64,000 nucleotides of DNA, taken from contig JAKSGN010000002.1 of the NCBI GenBank assembly GCA_024180945.1, positions 1,550,001 through 1,614,000 of the forward strand, in the 5' to 3' direction. This DNA is from Macrophomina tecta (Eukaryota > Ascomycota > Dothideomycetes > Botryosphaeriales > Botryosphaeriaceae). Numbering within the stretch: the stretch's first letter is position 1; the number at the start of each line of letters is the position of its first letter. Shown one piece after another: positions 53,170 to 64,000 of the stretch. A program made the translations under genes and the position numbers. Under the pieces are notes generated by a model, which saw only the letters and a program-made list of their open reading frames with translations, had not been told where the DNA came from and searched no databases.

Positions 53170-53195
53170 TTTTTTTTTTTTTTTTTTTTTTTTTT
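53170..53195 (+). repeat. Poly-T tract (26)
   Basis: Twenty-six T. A23 lies about 730 bases downstream, again a T/A pair in inverted orientation. Confidence 0.9.
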
Positions 53196-53921
53196 AATTC
53201 TTCCACAACACCCGCACCTTCCCGAGCGAGGGGCGTACGCCTGGTTTAATGTACCTGCTGCATAGCCAAGGAAAGGGGACGCCGCGAAAAAGAAAAAAAG
53301 ATGATGGTGTTTTGATAGAGTTTCGAAATGCCGAACAGCCCGAGTTAAGAAGTTTGAATTGCCGACGTCCATGAATGACCTCTTACGTGTGTCAAGTGTG
53401 CTGCGGGCGGTGAGTTCGCTTTCCAAGAAAAAGCGAGAACGGGCTATTTGAGGAAACGAGAAGCGTCGCCATTATGGAGCCGAGCGCAAAGGGAAAAGAC
53501 TCGGAACATCCGAGTTCTTGTTTTCTTGGAAGCTCTGCAGCCATTTCTCTTGGTATTTTGGCAAAGGTAGCAGAAGAGTGGGGTCGCTCTGAGTCGGTTC
53601 ACGCCGTTGCCCGCTTTCTCCTTCCTTCGGCTGTTCTCACGCCGTCCTCATGATAGGCAAAAGAGTCTTGAAGGATTTTGTACAATGGGAAGAAGAGATG
53701 TTTCGGTCTGCCTGCCGGCGACTCTGTGATATCAGATAACGATATACCAAATATGTCCCTTCCATTCGCGCCACTTTTCGCCTTCTTCGCAGCAATAACA
53801 TATATCGCGTACAACCTTTGTATGGAAAATGCAACAAAAAAATTTCTCAACACAAACTGGGTATATACCGTGTCCCTCAATCGCACTTATCCCGTCCCGC
53901 CTCCAGATCCTGTAAACATGT

Positions 53922-53944
53922 AAAAAAAAAAAAAAAAAAAAAAA
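53922..53944 (+). repeat. Poly-A tract (23)
   Basis: Twenty-three A in non-coding DNA. Confidence 0.9.
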
Positions 53945-54352
53945 GGCATTCCCAAATCTTTCTGGATGTGTATGAGCCTTGCGACTTCTCAGGGACTCCA
54001 AGTGTCGAGGAGAAGGTCGAATATGATGAAACCCCAGACTCTCGTCGAAACCGCAATGGGAAAGCATAGAGATCGAGTCCCAAAGACGGCCTCCATGGTC
54101 CGGATCCATTTAAAAACTCGAAAACGCCGAATGCCGTGGCCCGCTAGCTATGCATGATGGGAAAAACAGTGGAGAGAAAGAGCGCCTAGTCAAGTAATCC
54201 AGCGGCAGCGCCTTGGTGTAGATGAAGTGAGGTGAACGTCCTCGGGTGACTAATTCGGTCGCCATGGGTGGTGTGAAGAGTATGCGTCGGTCGTGTCGTC
54301 GTCACCAAGGCGAGGTATTTCAATCGCCATAGCCGGGGGAGATATGGTGACC

Positions 54353-55422
54353 TCATCTCAGCGCTCGGAGGAGCCAAGACTCCCAGTAGGAACGGACGAC
54401 CAGAACCGAATCACGGCCGTCGTTGTGACCATCCTTTGGGCCCGGGTCACCGATGATGGCGGCGTAGATCCAGAACGATGCCGAGACCCAGGAAGCAATG
54501 GCGATGCCTATTGCGACAAAGGGCGACAGAAGGCAGACGAGGAAGAGGAGAGGGGTGTTGTACATGGACGATAGCGGGGTGCTATATATGAGACGAAACT
54601 GCAGGCGCAGCGACGGGCTGAGGAACTTGACCAGTTGCTCGCGGTAGTCGGGCCGCATGCTGCAGAAGCGCAGCGGCTGCAGCACGGCAGCGATAACGAC
54701 GGCAGCCAAGGTCCACAGCGAGATGGCGAAGGAGACGAGGCAGGCGAAGCCAGAGAGATGGAGCTAGGCGAACAGGTTAGCGCGAGGAGGGTGGAGAAGA
54801 GTGCTGGCCTGGCAGCATCTTTTCGGCAAAGACATACGAGGATCTTGAAGGCTTTGTCCTCCAGATCGGCCTCCTCGGGATCGGCGGGGAGATACAGGTC
54901 CTGGGGCGCGCCGCTCACGGGCAGGCGGTTTCGGCCGGAGCGGCGGCTGTTGGAGGCAGGCGAGTAGCACTGCTTCTCCAGGTCCAGCACCATGTCGCGG
55001 GAGCTGCGGGGCTGGCTGCTGCGCACGACGGCGGGAGCAGGATGCGACAGGGCGGCCTTTTCGTCGTCATCGGCGACGGGAAGCGAGCGCGGCCGGCTGG
55101 GGCGGGCATCGCGACTGGTATTTGAACGAGAGCTGGCGCTCTGCGAGTACAGTTGCTTGGGCGAGCCGGGAGTGGAGATGACGGAGTCGTGACCGGAGGG
55201 TGGGTACGCGGCGGGCGCGGGTTTTGGCGAGGAACGCAGCGAGCCGGAGCGGCGGAGCGGCGAGGCGTGTGAGGGCTGGCTGGCAATCAATGCCTTGTCG
55301 GGCGCGGGAATGCTGTCGACGCTGCTGGGACTGGGGCTGGGACTGCTGCTGGCCGGCGAGGCAGCGAGGGCCGGGCGGGCTGCGAAGGGTGTCGCGTCTC
55401 CAACGAGCGCCATGGGGGGCAT
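54353..55422 (-). CDS. Two-TM membrane protein with long disordered N-terminus, unknown
   Basis: Two exons, 54838..55422 and 54353..54763, with a 74-base intron, give 331 residues. The first two thirds are Ser/Pro-rich and probably disordered, with short motifs such as RSSRDMVLDLEKQCYSP and LYLPADPEEADLEDKAFKIL. The splice joins this to FACLVSFAISLWTLAAVVI (first hydrophobic segment). A conserved-looking amphipathic loop (RPDYREQLVKFLSPSLRLQF, RLIYSTPL) and a second long hydrophobic segment (LLFLVCLLSPFVAIGIAIAS and onward) follow. This architecture occurs in uncharacterised ascomycete proteins. I cannot assign a function; localisation to an internal membrane is inferred only from the two segments. 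Confidence 0.75.
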
Positions 55423-57755
55423 CGGGAGGTCTTGGCGGCAGCTCAGAGGGCGGTCATGGGCGGAGGGCGTCGGCTACTTGTACGTGCTTGGGATGTTGAG
55501 GTTTGGGCGGGCGTGTAACGTGGTGCCATGACATATAAGAAGAAGGGGAGATCCCTTTCGGGAGGAGAGCGAGAGGACTCCATCATGATTGATCGTGCCT
55601 TGGGGTTGCGGTCTTGGGTCTTGGGACTTGGCCCTCCGCTTGGCAGTCCGAGAGCACCAATCACACGCGCGCACTCCGCCGCCCAGCGCTGATGAGACGC
55701 TGCCTCCGGGCGCGGTCGTGCTGGTGCCGCATGTTCCGCCTTGAGCCAGAGGGCGCGCTGCCCGCGCCTTGCCCGCCCCGGTGCGCGACCAGCAGCCCCA
55801 AGCCTCCAGCGCTCGCTCGCCAAGTGCCGCGCGCCTGATGCCGAGGGCTGCGAGTGCTGGGTCCGATTGTTGCTAAGGTCTGGGGAGCTGCCGCTGCCGC
55901 TGCGTCCGTCGGCAGCGCGGCACTGGCAGGGCGGATGCGACGCAGGGGCGTGGGTCGATCTGTTTGCGTGCGCCGTGAGAAGAGAGACCGGGCCGGGTGA
56001 AACGGCTTGGACGCGGCGCATCATGCCTGGGTGCTGCTGCTGCTGCTGCGCCCGCAAGCTGGACGGGCGTCCCATGGCGGCGACTTCCACACCAGCCCTC
56101 ACGTGCGCCTTGGCATTTTCTTCCCAAGGCCGACGGCAAAGTCTACACGCACTGCTCTCGCTGCGCTGCGTCGATCGCTGGGCCGCCCCGGAAATAAGCT
56201 CGTTCGCACATCACCACCAGCTCTCCGCGCCTCCGCACTCGCTGTACACCACCGCACCGTCGCTGCCCTGCTCGCCGCCAAGTCGCAGCGCCGCGCCCGT
56301 CTGCGTGGTTGGCTTTTTTTTCTCGCACGCCCGCTCCACTGCGGCGCGAGGCGGTGTTCAGGGCGGGCCCGGACACGGGTGCCAATGGCAACCAGCAGAC
56401 GGGCCCCGACTTTCCAAGAGCCAAGCCTGGGAAACAACGCACGTTGCCAACACCTCATTCGGGCGGCTCGACTTGCTGAAACACAGGCCAAGGCAGCCCG
56501 CGCGCTCGATGCGGCTCTCCCAAGGCCCTAGTCAGGCCGCAAGGCGTCGAGCTGGTTGTGCTGGCAGCTCCCGGCGCGCTCACCTCGCCGACTGAGGTCG
56601 CAGATGCGCTGCCGCGTGTTGGTTGCGCACTGTTGCTGGCCGGCGTTGGCGTTACGTCAAGCATGGCCGGGAGCCGCGCTTGGCCTGCTGCTTTTCGATT
56701 TCCAGCTGTAACACCACGCCAAGCCCGGCTGAAAGTCTGGCGCTCGCGAGCCTGGGCACTGCAATATACCGGCCCTCAAAGAGACTTCTGCCGCCAGACG
56801 CCGAGCACCCTTCCGTCGATCAACACCGCGCGAACCAAGAAACAGAAACGAAGTCGCAGCGTTTCACTCGGCCCGGCCACCTGCACCACCCTCTGTCTCG
56901 CCGCCGCACCACCGCGCACAGCATCAGGGGTTCTGCCGCTGCTGTCGGCTGTCCGGCACTTTCGTCAATTTATGCTTTGCGCGGGAGATGAGGTGTCGTT
57001 CAGACTCATGGAGGATCGACGCGTAATAGTGCGACGCATCGAGAAGGGGCAATGTCCGTCACGTGACCCCTTGTGGAGATGCTGTTCCTTGAGGGCCGCC
57101 CATGCATGATCTCCAAACCCCTTCTTTCCCTCCAATAAACAGCGCGCCACCTGTCTTCCGTCTTCAAATAGCGCATCGGTGATTTTGCGCAACGTGGAGG
57201 CGCAGCCCTCACCATTGCATCCGCGACTGGGATCTGCATCCTTCGACCGTACTTCGGTTTCTGGGGTCTGCACGTTGGCGAATCGAATTTCGACAGCTGC
57301 GTTTCAACGACGCGATAATGCTACTCTGTTAGGACTACCGTGCTCGCCTATGCGGATCCCCTGCGGAGCTTCCCGGCTCCGTGTCCAACACCAAACCCTC
57401 CATCGTATATTCCCATTATGGAAAAAAACGCTACGGAGGCGCCCCCTGAACTCAGCGCCCTCTCTTTCGCTGCCCCGCAGCTTTCTGCTCATCAGATGTA
57501 TACCCTAGTTTCATCCGGCATCCAGAATCGGTCGCAGTGTGCTCAAGTGCTAAAGTCGCCAGCCAGGGAATCTGCTCTTTCGTATTCGCGATTGCGGAAA
57601 ATGTCTGGCCCGAACCGAATATCAACTGTTGATGCATCCGATGACTTAATATCCCTCCCGGACCAGCAACAAAACCATAGACTACGTGGCCAACTTCACG
57701 CGTCCGTTTTTCCACCCTGGCATTCCAACAAACTGGCCTCAGAGGGGCATGTTCT
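55423..57755. other. GC-rich spacer, 2.3 kb
   Basis: Overlapping long ORFs on both strands (for example 55741..56595) are Arg/Ala/Cys-rich without domains. They are typical chance ORFs of GC-rich DNA. Nothing else recognised. Confidence 0.4.
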
Positions 57756-58340
57756 CTACGAGTTGGCTTGCGTCACATCTTCCTCCTCCGTTTCCTCGCC
57801 TTCGGCGATCTCAGAGTAACGAGCGCAGCGTCTCTGATGGAATCCTTGGGGGAGACACCATGCTCCGAATCCATGAAGAAAGCTGGTCAAGATAGCCGCG
57901 GCTTGTTCTTCCTCATCCAACATTATCAAGATGTCCTTGGGAACATACTGATCTGATCCGGGCCAAACTTGACTTTGCTTCTTTGGAAGAGCCGTCGGAA
58001 CATTCTGCTTACTGCTCGGCTTTCCCAAGGTTGTATTTTCTTTGGCGTTCGCGGGCTCTCTGCAAGGTTTCTCGTTCTCTTTGCCCTTAAATACCTTCTC
58101 TTTCTTGATTCCTTCCTCGGTTAGACATTTGTTCTCCACTCGAGGAGTAAGCGGCTGGGCGAAAATCTTGTCCTCCTTCTCCTCACTGCCCATGCCCGGG
58201 GTACTCTTCGGTCTTTGAAGTGTCTGCATAGTTATTTGCATGGGAGATGGACGGTTTATTCCAGATACTGATTCGCTTCGTGCTCGTTTTTGTGATTGAG
58301 ATTGTTGCTGGTTAATTGACACATGTCTGACTGGATTCAT
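57756..58340 (-). CDS. Hypothetical basic/acidic low-complexity protein
   Basis: A 194-residue ORF starting MNPVRHVSINQQQSQSQKRA. It is Gln/Ser/Lys-rich with a basic cluster (QKRARSESVSG) that could be a nuclear signal. A lysine/glutamate-rich middle follows (EGIKKEKVFKGKENEKP). A short ordered-looking segment (YVPKDILIMLDEEEQAAAIL) precedes an acidic tail (EIAEGEETEEEDVTQ). A longer in-frame start at 58499 is possible. The KDILIMLDEEEQAAAIL stretch and acidic tail make it more protein-like than neighbouring ORFs, but I recognise no family. Confidence 0.45.
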   Translation of the reverse strand: MNPVRHVSINQQQSQSQKRARSESVSGINRPSPMQITMQTLQRPKSTPGMGSEEKEDKIFAQPLTPRVENKCLTEEGIKKEKVFKGKENEKPCREPANAKENTTLGKPSSKQNVPTALPKKQSQVWPGSDQYVPKDILIMLDEEEQAAAILTSFLHGFGAWCLPQGFHQRRCARYSEIAEGEETEEEDVTQANS

Positions 58341-59860
58341 GGTTTGAGGGTGCGTGGTGGGCGGGCCGTGGAAAGGCTGTGAAGTAAGTTGGTGGGCTGG
58401 GCTCTCTTCGTGCAAAGGGAGCCGAGAGGATTTGCAGAGATAGGCCGCTGTTTTTGTATGGGGATTGAGCTGCCAGTGGGCAGAGTATAATGCGGGCAAA
58501 AGTCAACACCGCACTCGGGAGTGAAAGCCGTCAGTCCGCCCTTCTGTATCTTTGCCCAGGGGTCTTGGATTATTGATCCGCGGTAATACTAACAGAGCAA
58601 CTATAGAGTTTTGGTTCGCCCGCTCTTGGTCTCCGCGTTTTGCGTCTTGCGCATCCGATGCCTGTGGTATACAGCACACCTAGGCTCTGAGCCCACTCCG
58701 CCGGAGTAAGAGACCTTGGGACTTTGGTTCGATGAACAAGACCCTCGTAGCCCTGAACGTAAACGACACAACTCTCACGCCGGTGCCTTTCGCAACGCCG
58801 GGCAGCCACACAACTTCTCATATGATCAATAAAAAGGTAACATCACTGGGTGATACGTAGATATGAGGGAGGGCGGGCGTCGCTGCTGGTTCGAGGTCTT
58901 TGGGCCTGGAAGGGCTCCGCCGGTCGCCTTGTTTGGCTGTCCTCTTCGTCTGCACATGTCTCTGGAATAGAAGTTCCTGTCTCCATCCATAGCGCACGCT
59001 GAGCTTAGTCTATTTTATATTGACTGTCAAAGCCTGAACTTTTTCGCCATTCTTTCCTCGTCTACTTTGTTCTACACCAAAACAGCCACCGCAGGACTTG
59101 TCTGGTGAAGGTTGCTTACTCCCCAAACACACTTATTGCCAGTAATTCTGAACTCAGTGGCCAGTCTCCGTACTCGCGCGGCTGAAGGAGGAGAAGAATC
59201 AGCGACGCGGCGAACAGTAGACGAAAGTCGTAAATAATTCAAGCCACGTATATAATCGTGCAGTTGGAAATAAGGAGGTTTCCAGTTATTCGGTAGCCGC
59301 TAATCTCGTCTCATACTGTAGCCAGCCAGGCGCAACTGAAAGATCCCAGTCTGCCTAAAGCTGAGTAATAATAGGCGATGCATCAACCGACGCAGAGACT
59401 CAGACGTCGGCGACCGCTGCCAAAAAGAGCCAGCATGAGCGTGTTGCCAGGAAATGCAGTCCATCTTTACATTTGCCGAGATCTCCTAAAGCCTACACGG
59501 AAAAAGGCGATCTAGCGGAGATATCATTCCTTCGGCTGAAATTGCCTATATCCTGCCCGGGCTAAAGCTCATCTGCATCTGTGTACGAGTTACCGCCGCG
59601 CCAGACACACCCCCCCGAAAGGTGAAGAGAATCATGCTAAATGAGAAACGAAACCGACGACCTAGAGTCGCAGCGCTCTCAGACCATCCTTTGATATCAT
59701 CAGAAGACGCAAACCACTACGTACACCTTCGCAGGTCCTCATCCTCCACATCAGCCCGAAACTTCCCCTCTCCAAAAGCGGAAACCGACGATCCATGACG
59801 TCGTCCCACCCGCTTTTGCCCCTCCACCCCTTGCCGGCCGCGCCGCTCCTCTCCGCCCCC

Positions 59861-59873
59861 GGGGGGGGGGGGG
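59861..59873 (+). repeat. Poly-G tract (13)
   Basis: Thirteen G directly after five C. Confidence 0.8.
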
Positions 59874-60404
59874 CTTCCCGGATCCCGCCGCCCTACCCGC
59901 GCACCCTTCTGTCGCGTCCCGACCGACGGATGGGAGTGCGCGCATGACACATGACACATGCCAACAGCATTCTTACGCGATCGAGAGGCGCGCTTTGTCA
60001 ACAACCTCATAGCAATGACGTACAGCATTCGCGCGCGTGCGTGTAGGACCAATGAGAGGCGAAGCTCCCGTTTCTTATGATACGGGCCCAGGACTTTTTC
60101 TCTCTCTCTCTCTCTCTTTTTACACGAAAAGAGATAAGAGCACCTCCCCCTGGGGGTTCCATGAGCAGCGGCGCACGCCAGCAATGATACACTTTGAAAG
60201 TGCACCGGTCTTCGAGGACTTTCCACTTGCGTCTCGCGCCGCAAATCCTTTGTTACTCACCAGCTCGCATCACTCCCATCAGAAAAGTTTTAAGTTTTAC
60301 ATGTATCCAAAGCACGGAGAATGGAGTTGAAAGTCTCTCCAGAAGCAATTAGGTGCCCAAATCAAACTTTCAAATCCCATTCATAGACCCATCATCCCAG
60401 TTTC

Positions 60405-60408
<4 letters not shown>

Positions 60409-60440
<32 letters not shown>
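60409..60440 (+). repeat. (TC)n dinucleotide microsatellite
   Basis: About 15-16 TC units in non-coding DNA. Confidence 0.9.
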
Positions 60441-60441
<1 letters not shown>

Positions 60442-61047
60442 ACCCTCTCACCGTCCAAGACTACAACATAAATACAGCCCATATCCGTTTTTCCCAATTG
60501 CCAAGTAAACACAAAATATCGATCTCAAACGAGGCACCAGCCATATGCAATTTTTTCAGGAACAAAAGTGATTTCCCCTCCCCGGCATCAGACCGTCCCA
60601 ATCCCTCAATCCTGGCATTCCTTCTACACTCATATCCATAGAACCCTTCAAGCATTTCCCTACCAGCATTCCCACACACGTGTAATCCCAAAGAGAGGAG
60701 AGAGGAGATGACAAGACGTACCCCCTTCCTAAAAGTCACACCAACGCCTACCGGTGTGTTGGCTGTGTGTGGTGCAAAACGAGTGCATGTATGCGTACAA
60801 ATTGTCGTGCCGTGCTGTGGTGTCATCCCATAACCCTCTATGAAAAAAGAAAATTGTAATCAAAATGCCGTATATGCAAAAAGAAAACGGTCCAGAGAAA
60901 CTTATGAAAACGAAACGGAAAGGCAAGACACCAATTGCCCAAACCTTTTTCTTCTGCTACACATTTAAAGGCGCGAAGATTCGTCTCGACTCATGAAGAA
61001 AGCGGAAAACAAAAGAAGCAGCACCGCGCATCAGAACTTCACTATCG

Positions 61048-62713
61048 TCACGATGGCGGCGGCGTAGCCGCCTCTGGCACCTCCTGATGCTTGGCGCTGC
61101 TGCCCTTTTCTCTGAAGGTGCTCACGGCCGGGATATCCGCCTTCAAGCGCTCCTCCTGGGTCGAGTAGGCCTTCGGGGTGAGCTTGATCAAAGTATGCAG
61201 GGGGACCTCCATCCACGGACTGCGCTCCTGGGGCACGTTCATGAAGTAGGCGTAGATACAGCGCAGGATGGCCTGGTGGGTGACGATGAGGATGTTCTCC
61301 GAGCGCTCGAGCTCCATGATGATGGGTTCAAGACGGATGACAACGTCGCGGTAGCTCTCGCCGCCGAGGTAGCGGTAGTTGTACTTGTCCTCATCGCGCT
61401 GCTTGAAGTCGTCCGGGTACCGCTCCTCGATCTCCGCGTACGTCAGCCCGTCGCACACGCCCGAGTCGAGCTCGTCCAGCGCCTTCCACTCCAGCTTTTC
61501 GAACGGCAGGAACCGCGCCGTCTGGATCGTGCGCTTCAGCGTCGACGTCCACACGGTCAACTTCCGCCCGTCCCCGACAGATTGTTTGACCAGCTCGGGC
61601 AGCTTCCGTGCGTACAGCTCGCCGCGTTCGGAGATGTCAGCGTCGCCTCCAATCTTGCCGGAAAGGTTGTATTTCGATTCGCCGTGCTGCAGTGATCTCG
61701 TTAGTGGTAACATTCACCGAATTCTTTTTTTTTTTTTTGCGCCTTGACCAGCGCAACTGGCGAAATGACGTACTCTTGATAGCCAGATCGATCGAGGCTT
61801 AATGTGAAGGTTCATCAGGTAGTACACGACGCGACTCTGCAGATAATCCTTGATCTTGTTGATAATGACCTGCTTGCCCACGTCGATGAGCTTGACGTAT
61901 GTGATGTCGTACTCGTCCTCGTCAATCGTCTGGTAGACTTTCTCGTAGTTGCGGATGCGGTTGCGGAAGTCCTGCGCAGCCACCTCGGGATCCTGGCCAA
62001 TGTAGTCCGGGCTTGTTGTCTTGACCTCCAGGATGTTCTGCATTATGAGCTCCTCGTCGTCGCATTTCGACTCGACAAATAGCGTCTGGATGCCCTCGGC
62101 GTCGCAGCGCTCCTGTATCCAGCGGCGGCGGCCCTTGGTGCTGTTGGTGGCGTCGAGAATGGCGACCACGCCTTGGCCGGCGCGGAACCACTTGACCATG
62201 TCGCTAACGGCGGCCTCGGCGGCCGCCTTGCGCAGGCGCTCGCCCTCGGGATTGCCGGTGTCGAAGAAGTCGGCCGACGGGGTGGGCGTGGCGGTGCGGC
62301 GGTACTGGCCGACGTTGAAGGTCTTGGCGCCGATGGACAGCCAGTGGAGGTAGCGTACGACTGTTTGTGCCCGTTGCCTCTGTTAGCCCGGTGTTCTTCT
62401 CTGCGTCTCTCGCGACAATCAAGTGACGCCCCCACATTCCTCATGCCACCGCCCCCAGCGCCTCCCCCCACCTTGCTCACGAGAGCCGCAGCCGAGCCCC
62501 GCGAACCCCAGTCGCCTCATCTCCAGACCGCGGGGACTCACCTTTGGTTGCAATCAGACTCTTGCCGCGGGCGGGCAGGCCGACCATGACGACGCAGATC
62601 CGAGTGTCCTCGGCCTGGACGCCAGCACCGTTAGTTTTCCTGTTTGGGCGCGCGAATTCGCCCGGAGGCACTCTGCGCATTTCTTGCTTGAAAACGCCAT
62701 TCGTCTCGGCCAT
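61048..62713 (-). CDS. Bifunctional 6-phosphofructo-2-kinase / fructose-2,6-bisphosphatase
   Basis: Three exons: 62542..62713, 61774..62360 and 61048..61686. Phases close and give 465 residues, the standard bifunctional length. It sets the level of fructose-2,6-bisphosphate, the cytosolic switch between glycolysis and gluconeogenesis. The kinase domain (about 35-250) has the Walker A GLPARGKS at 45-52, then LHWLSIGAKTFNVGQYRR, FFDTGNPEGERLR and VVAILDATNSTKGRRRW. The phosphatase domain follows SIWLSRHGESKYNLSGKIGG, where the RHG histidine (residue about 254) is the phosphate acceptor. The splice lies between R and HG. GLTYAEIEERYP, YRYLGGESYRDVVIRLEPII and ILIVTHQAILRC (second His) complete the histidine-phosphatase fold. 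Both catalytic sites look intact, unlike some yeast paralogues with one dead half. The second intron contains 14 A on the sense strand. Confidence 0.96.
61725..61738 (+). repeat. Poly-T tract (14) in PFKFB intron
   Basis: Fourteen T on the plus strand (A on the gene's sense strand) inside intron 61687..61773. Confidence 0.85.
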
Positions 62714-63951
62714 GATGGGCGGCGGGATGGAGGGAGAGAAGGACGGAGAGGAGAAAAGGGAGCGAGGAATGCAAAAAAGAGCAGCGAGAAGGCGCGAGCT
62801 TAAGAAGGCGGCGCGGGGCGAGGAGGGAGCGGCGGGTCTATGTGTAATCAGGAGACGGCGAAAGGAGAGGGCGCGGCGGGCCGAGCTGGGTGCGGCTGAT
62901 GGTCCTGGGTCGCGCGGTGGAATTGCTCGCCCCGAGACGCTCACGAGGGTCAATTGAGGCGCGCGCTCGGGTTGGCTGCTCTGGCGGGCGGGGCCTCTTG
63001 CGGGATGGAGGATGTGCAGGCGTGCGGTCCAGCAGCGGCGCCCTCGAGCTTTTTTGGGGGAGCAGTTGCGGTGGCGGAGGCAGTGTTGGGCGGGCGGCAG
63101 AGGCGATCGTGAAAGGCGGTAGGAGGGAGAGGTGAGGTGGAGAGATTGGGAGGGAGGGAGAGTCGGGTTAACTGGGCGCGGGACAGCGTGGAGCTGGTGA
63201 CGGCGTTTGTGGAAGATCGATCTAGCTCGGCACAAGCTGGCGGCGGGCGGCGGGCGGAGACAGGCGCGCGTGGGCTCTGGTTGATCGTCCCCCTCGCACA
63301 TGTCATGCAAGCAGCCAGGCAAGCTCACCAGCACCAGCTATCCGCCCGACCGCCCCGCAGCCCCGGCTCCTGCGCAGCCGCAAGGCACTGCCGCTGCCGC
63401 TGACTCAGCACTGCCGCGGCCGCTGTCCGCTGTTGTTGGCGGCAGTGGTGACGCAGGCGAGGCGAGTGACGTGCTTGTCGACGAACTCCCGGGCGTGCTC
63501 GAGCTGCGGCGGTGGGGCCGCCGTGAGAGCGCGCTGCATCATTTCTGTGGGACTCCGGCCGCGCCCTGCTGCCTCTTGATGGGGCGCGCGGGCCCTGCGG
63601 GCGGTTGTCGAGCTGGTCATTCACCATTTTTTTTTTTTTTCCCTTTGGCTCTCCTTCCTCGGGCGTGGTCGTGTGCCTCGGAAAGCTCTGATGCGCGCCC
63701 GCGCGCCCGGCCAAAGTTCGCCGACTCTCGGGAGAAGGCTGCTGCAGCCCACCGCGGACTGAACCCTGACGCTTCCGGCGGGAAAAAATATCTCCTTCGT
63801 TGGTCCGCAGGGAGAAGTCCAGAGCCGAACGCGCGCGCCATCGCCGCTCTCTTTGCTCTTCCGCCCGACACAGCACACAAATAGTAATCAAAGGGGCGTG
63901 CAACGGGAAACCATGTGGACTGGGAGTCAAACAACTGCGCGCAACACTCAC
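62714..63951. other. Upstream region of PFKFB gene
   Basis: About 1.2 kb, GC-rich, containing the 5' UTR and promoter of the PFKFB gene. T14 at 63627..63640. A short minus-strand ORF (63405..63620) includes LEHAREFVDKHVTRLACVTT but lacks a family match. Not called. Confidence 0.35.
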
Positions 63952-64000
63952 CATGCTGATGCTGTAGTTGATCGCCCCCGAATACCCGCTGCTGCCCGGC
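63952..64000 (-). CDS. Possible exon of a gene entering from the right edge
   Basis: On the minus strand the last 49 bases can be read PGSSGYSGAINYSISM and end at a strong GTGAGT donor (63951-63946). An open frame up to a good donor suggests an upstream exon of a minus-strand gene, but 16 residues are too few to identify it. No downstream exon could be assigned with confidence. Confidence 0.25.

Larger units (their letters stand above)
50431..54352. other. Spacer, 3.9 kb, rich in simple repeats
   Basis: No gene recognised. ORFs (for example 50496..51146) are Ser/Arg-rich shadows. Simple repeats: A19 at 51856..51874, (CT)n at 52752..52784, T26 at 53170..53195 and A23 at 53922..53944. Confidence 0.45.
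58341..61047. other. Spacer, 2.7 kb, with CT repeats
   Basis: No gene recognised. It contains CT-rich microsatellites at 60099..60117 and 60409..60440 and a 13-G run at 59861..59873 preceded by five C. It probably includes the 3' UTR of PFKFB at its right end. Confidence 0.4.

Noticed and set aside
1..64000. CRISPR arrays, bacterial-type operons, riboswitches
   Set aside because: No regularly spaced direct repeats; gene structure is eukaryotic with spliceosomal introns throughout.

Overview
This window is nuclear DNA from a filamentous ascomycete (Pezizomycotina). The evidence is short GT..AG introns (mostly 50-90 bases) with CTAAC/CTGAC-like branch sites, Zn2Cys6 regulators, MFS and MATE transporters, a fungal DUF7730-like protein, long gene-poor GC-rich spacers, and one AT-rich inverted-repeat element whose arm differences are all transitions, as repeat-induced point mutation (RIP) would leave. 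I cannot place the genus. Most genes are split by introns, so the gene models below were assembled by hand from reading frame, splice sites and phase.

Layout. 1-8.4 kb: an oxidoreductase-rich block. It holds a Zn2Cys6 regulator cut by the left edge, a divergent MDR-family reductase, a DUF7730-like protein, a broken FAD-linked oxidase, a cis-CaaD-like tautomerase and a decayed SDR. It reads like part, or the relic, of a specialised-metabolism or catabolic cluster; no PKS, NRPS or other backbone gene is in the window. 9-19.5 kb: a seven-exon agmatinase with a signal peptide, a MATE exporter, and two MFS transporters (one DHA1-like). 19.5-26 kb: a small proline-rich membrane protein and a single-exon 897-residue Zn2Cys6 regulator. 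26-34 kb: about 8 kb with almost nothing recognisable except one small Cys-rich ORF behind a TATA box. 34-41 kb: a DAO-type FAD oxidoreductase with a 768-base intron, a type II haloacid dehalogenase-like protein, and a disrupted amino-acid permease containing an 8-base micro-exon. 41-46.1 kb: a degenerate glycine/serine-rich sequence and an alpha/beta hydrolase pseudogene abutting a 455-base MITE-like element with 49-base terminal inverted repeats. 46-64 kb: urease accessory protein UreG, a two-TM membrane protein, a weak hypothetical gene, and a bifunctional 6-phosphofructo-2-kinase/fructose-2,6-bisphosphatase, separated by long spacers.

How the genes may work together. Agmatinase yields putrescine and urea, and UreG matures the urease that consumes urea. 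A DAO-type oxidase, a DHA1-type exporter and an amino-acid permease relic add to a nitrogen/amine theme, but the genes are far apart, so joint function is inference. PFKFB sets fructose-2,6-bisphosphate and is independent housekeeping regulation.

No confident case for an entirely new system was found. The strongest unusual signals are the MITE-like element abutting a hydrolase pseudogene, the zinc cluster split inside two Cys codons, the apparently lost splice acceptor in the second MFS gene, the 8-base micro-exon, and frameshifts concentrated at homopolymers, which may be sequencing errors.
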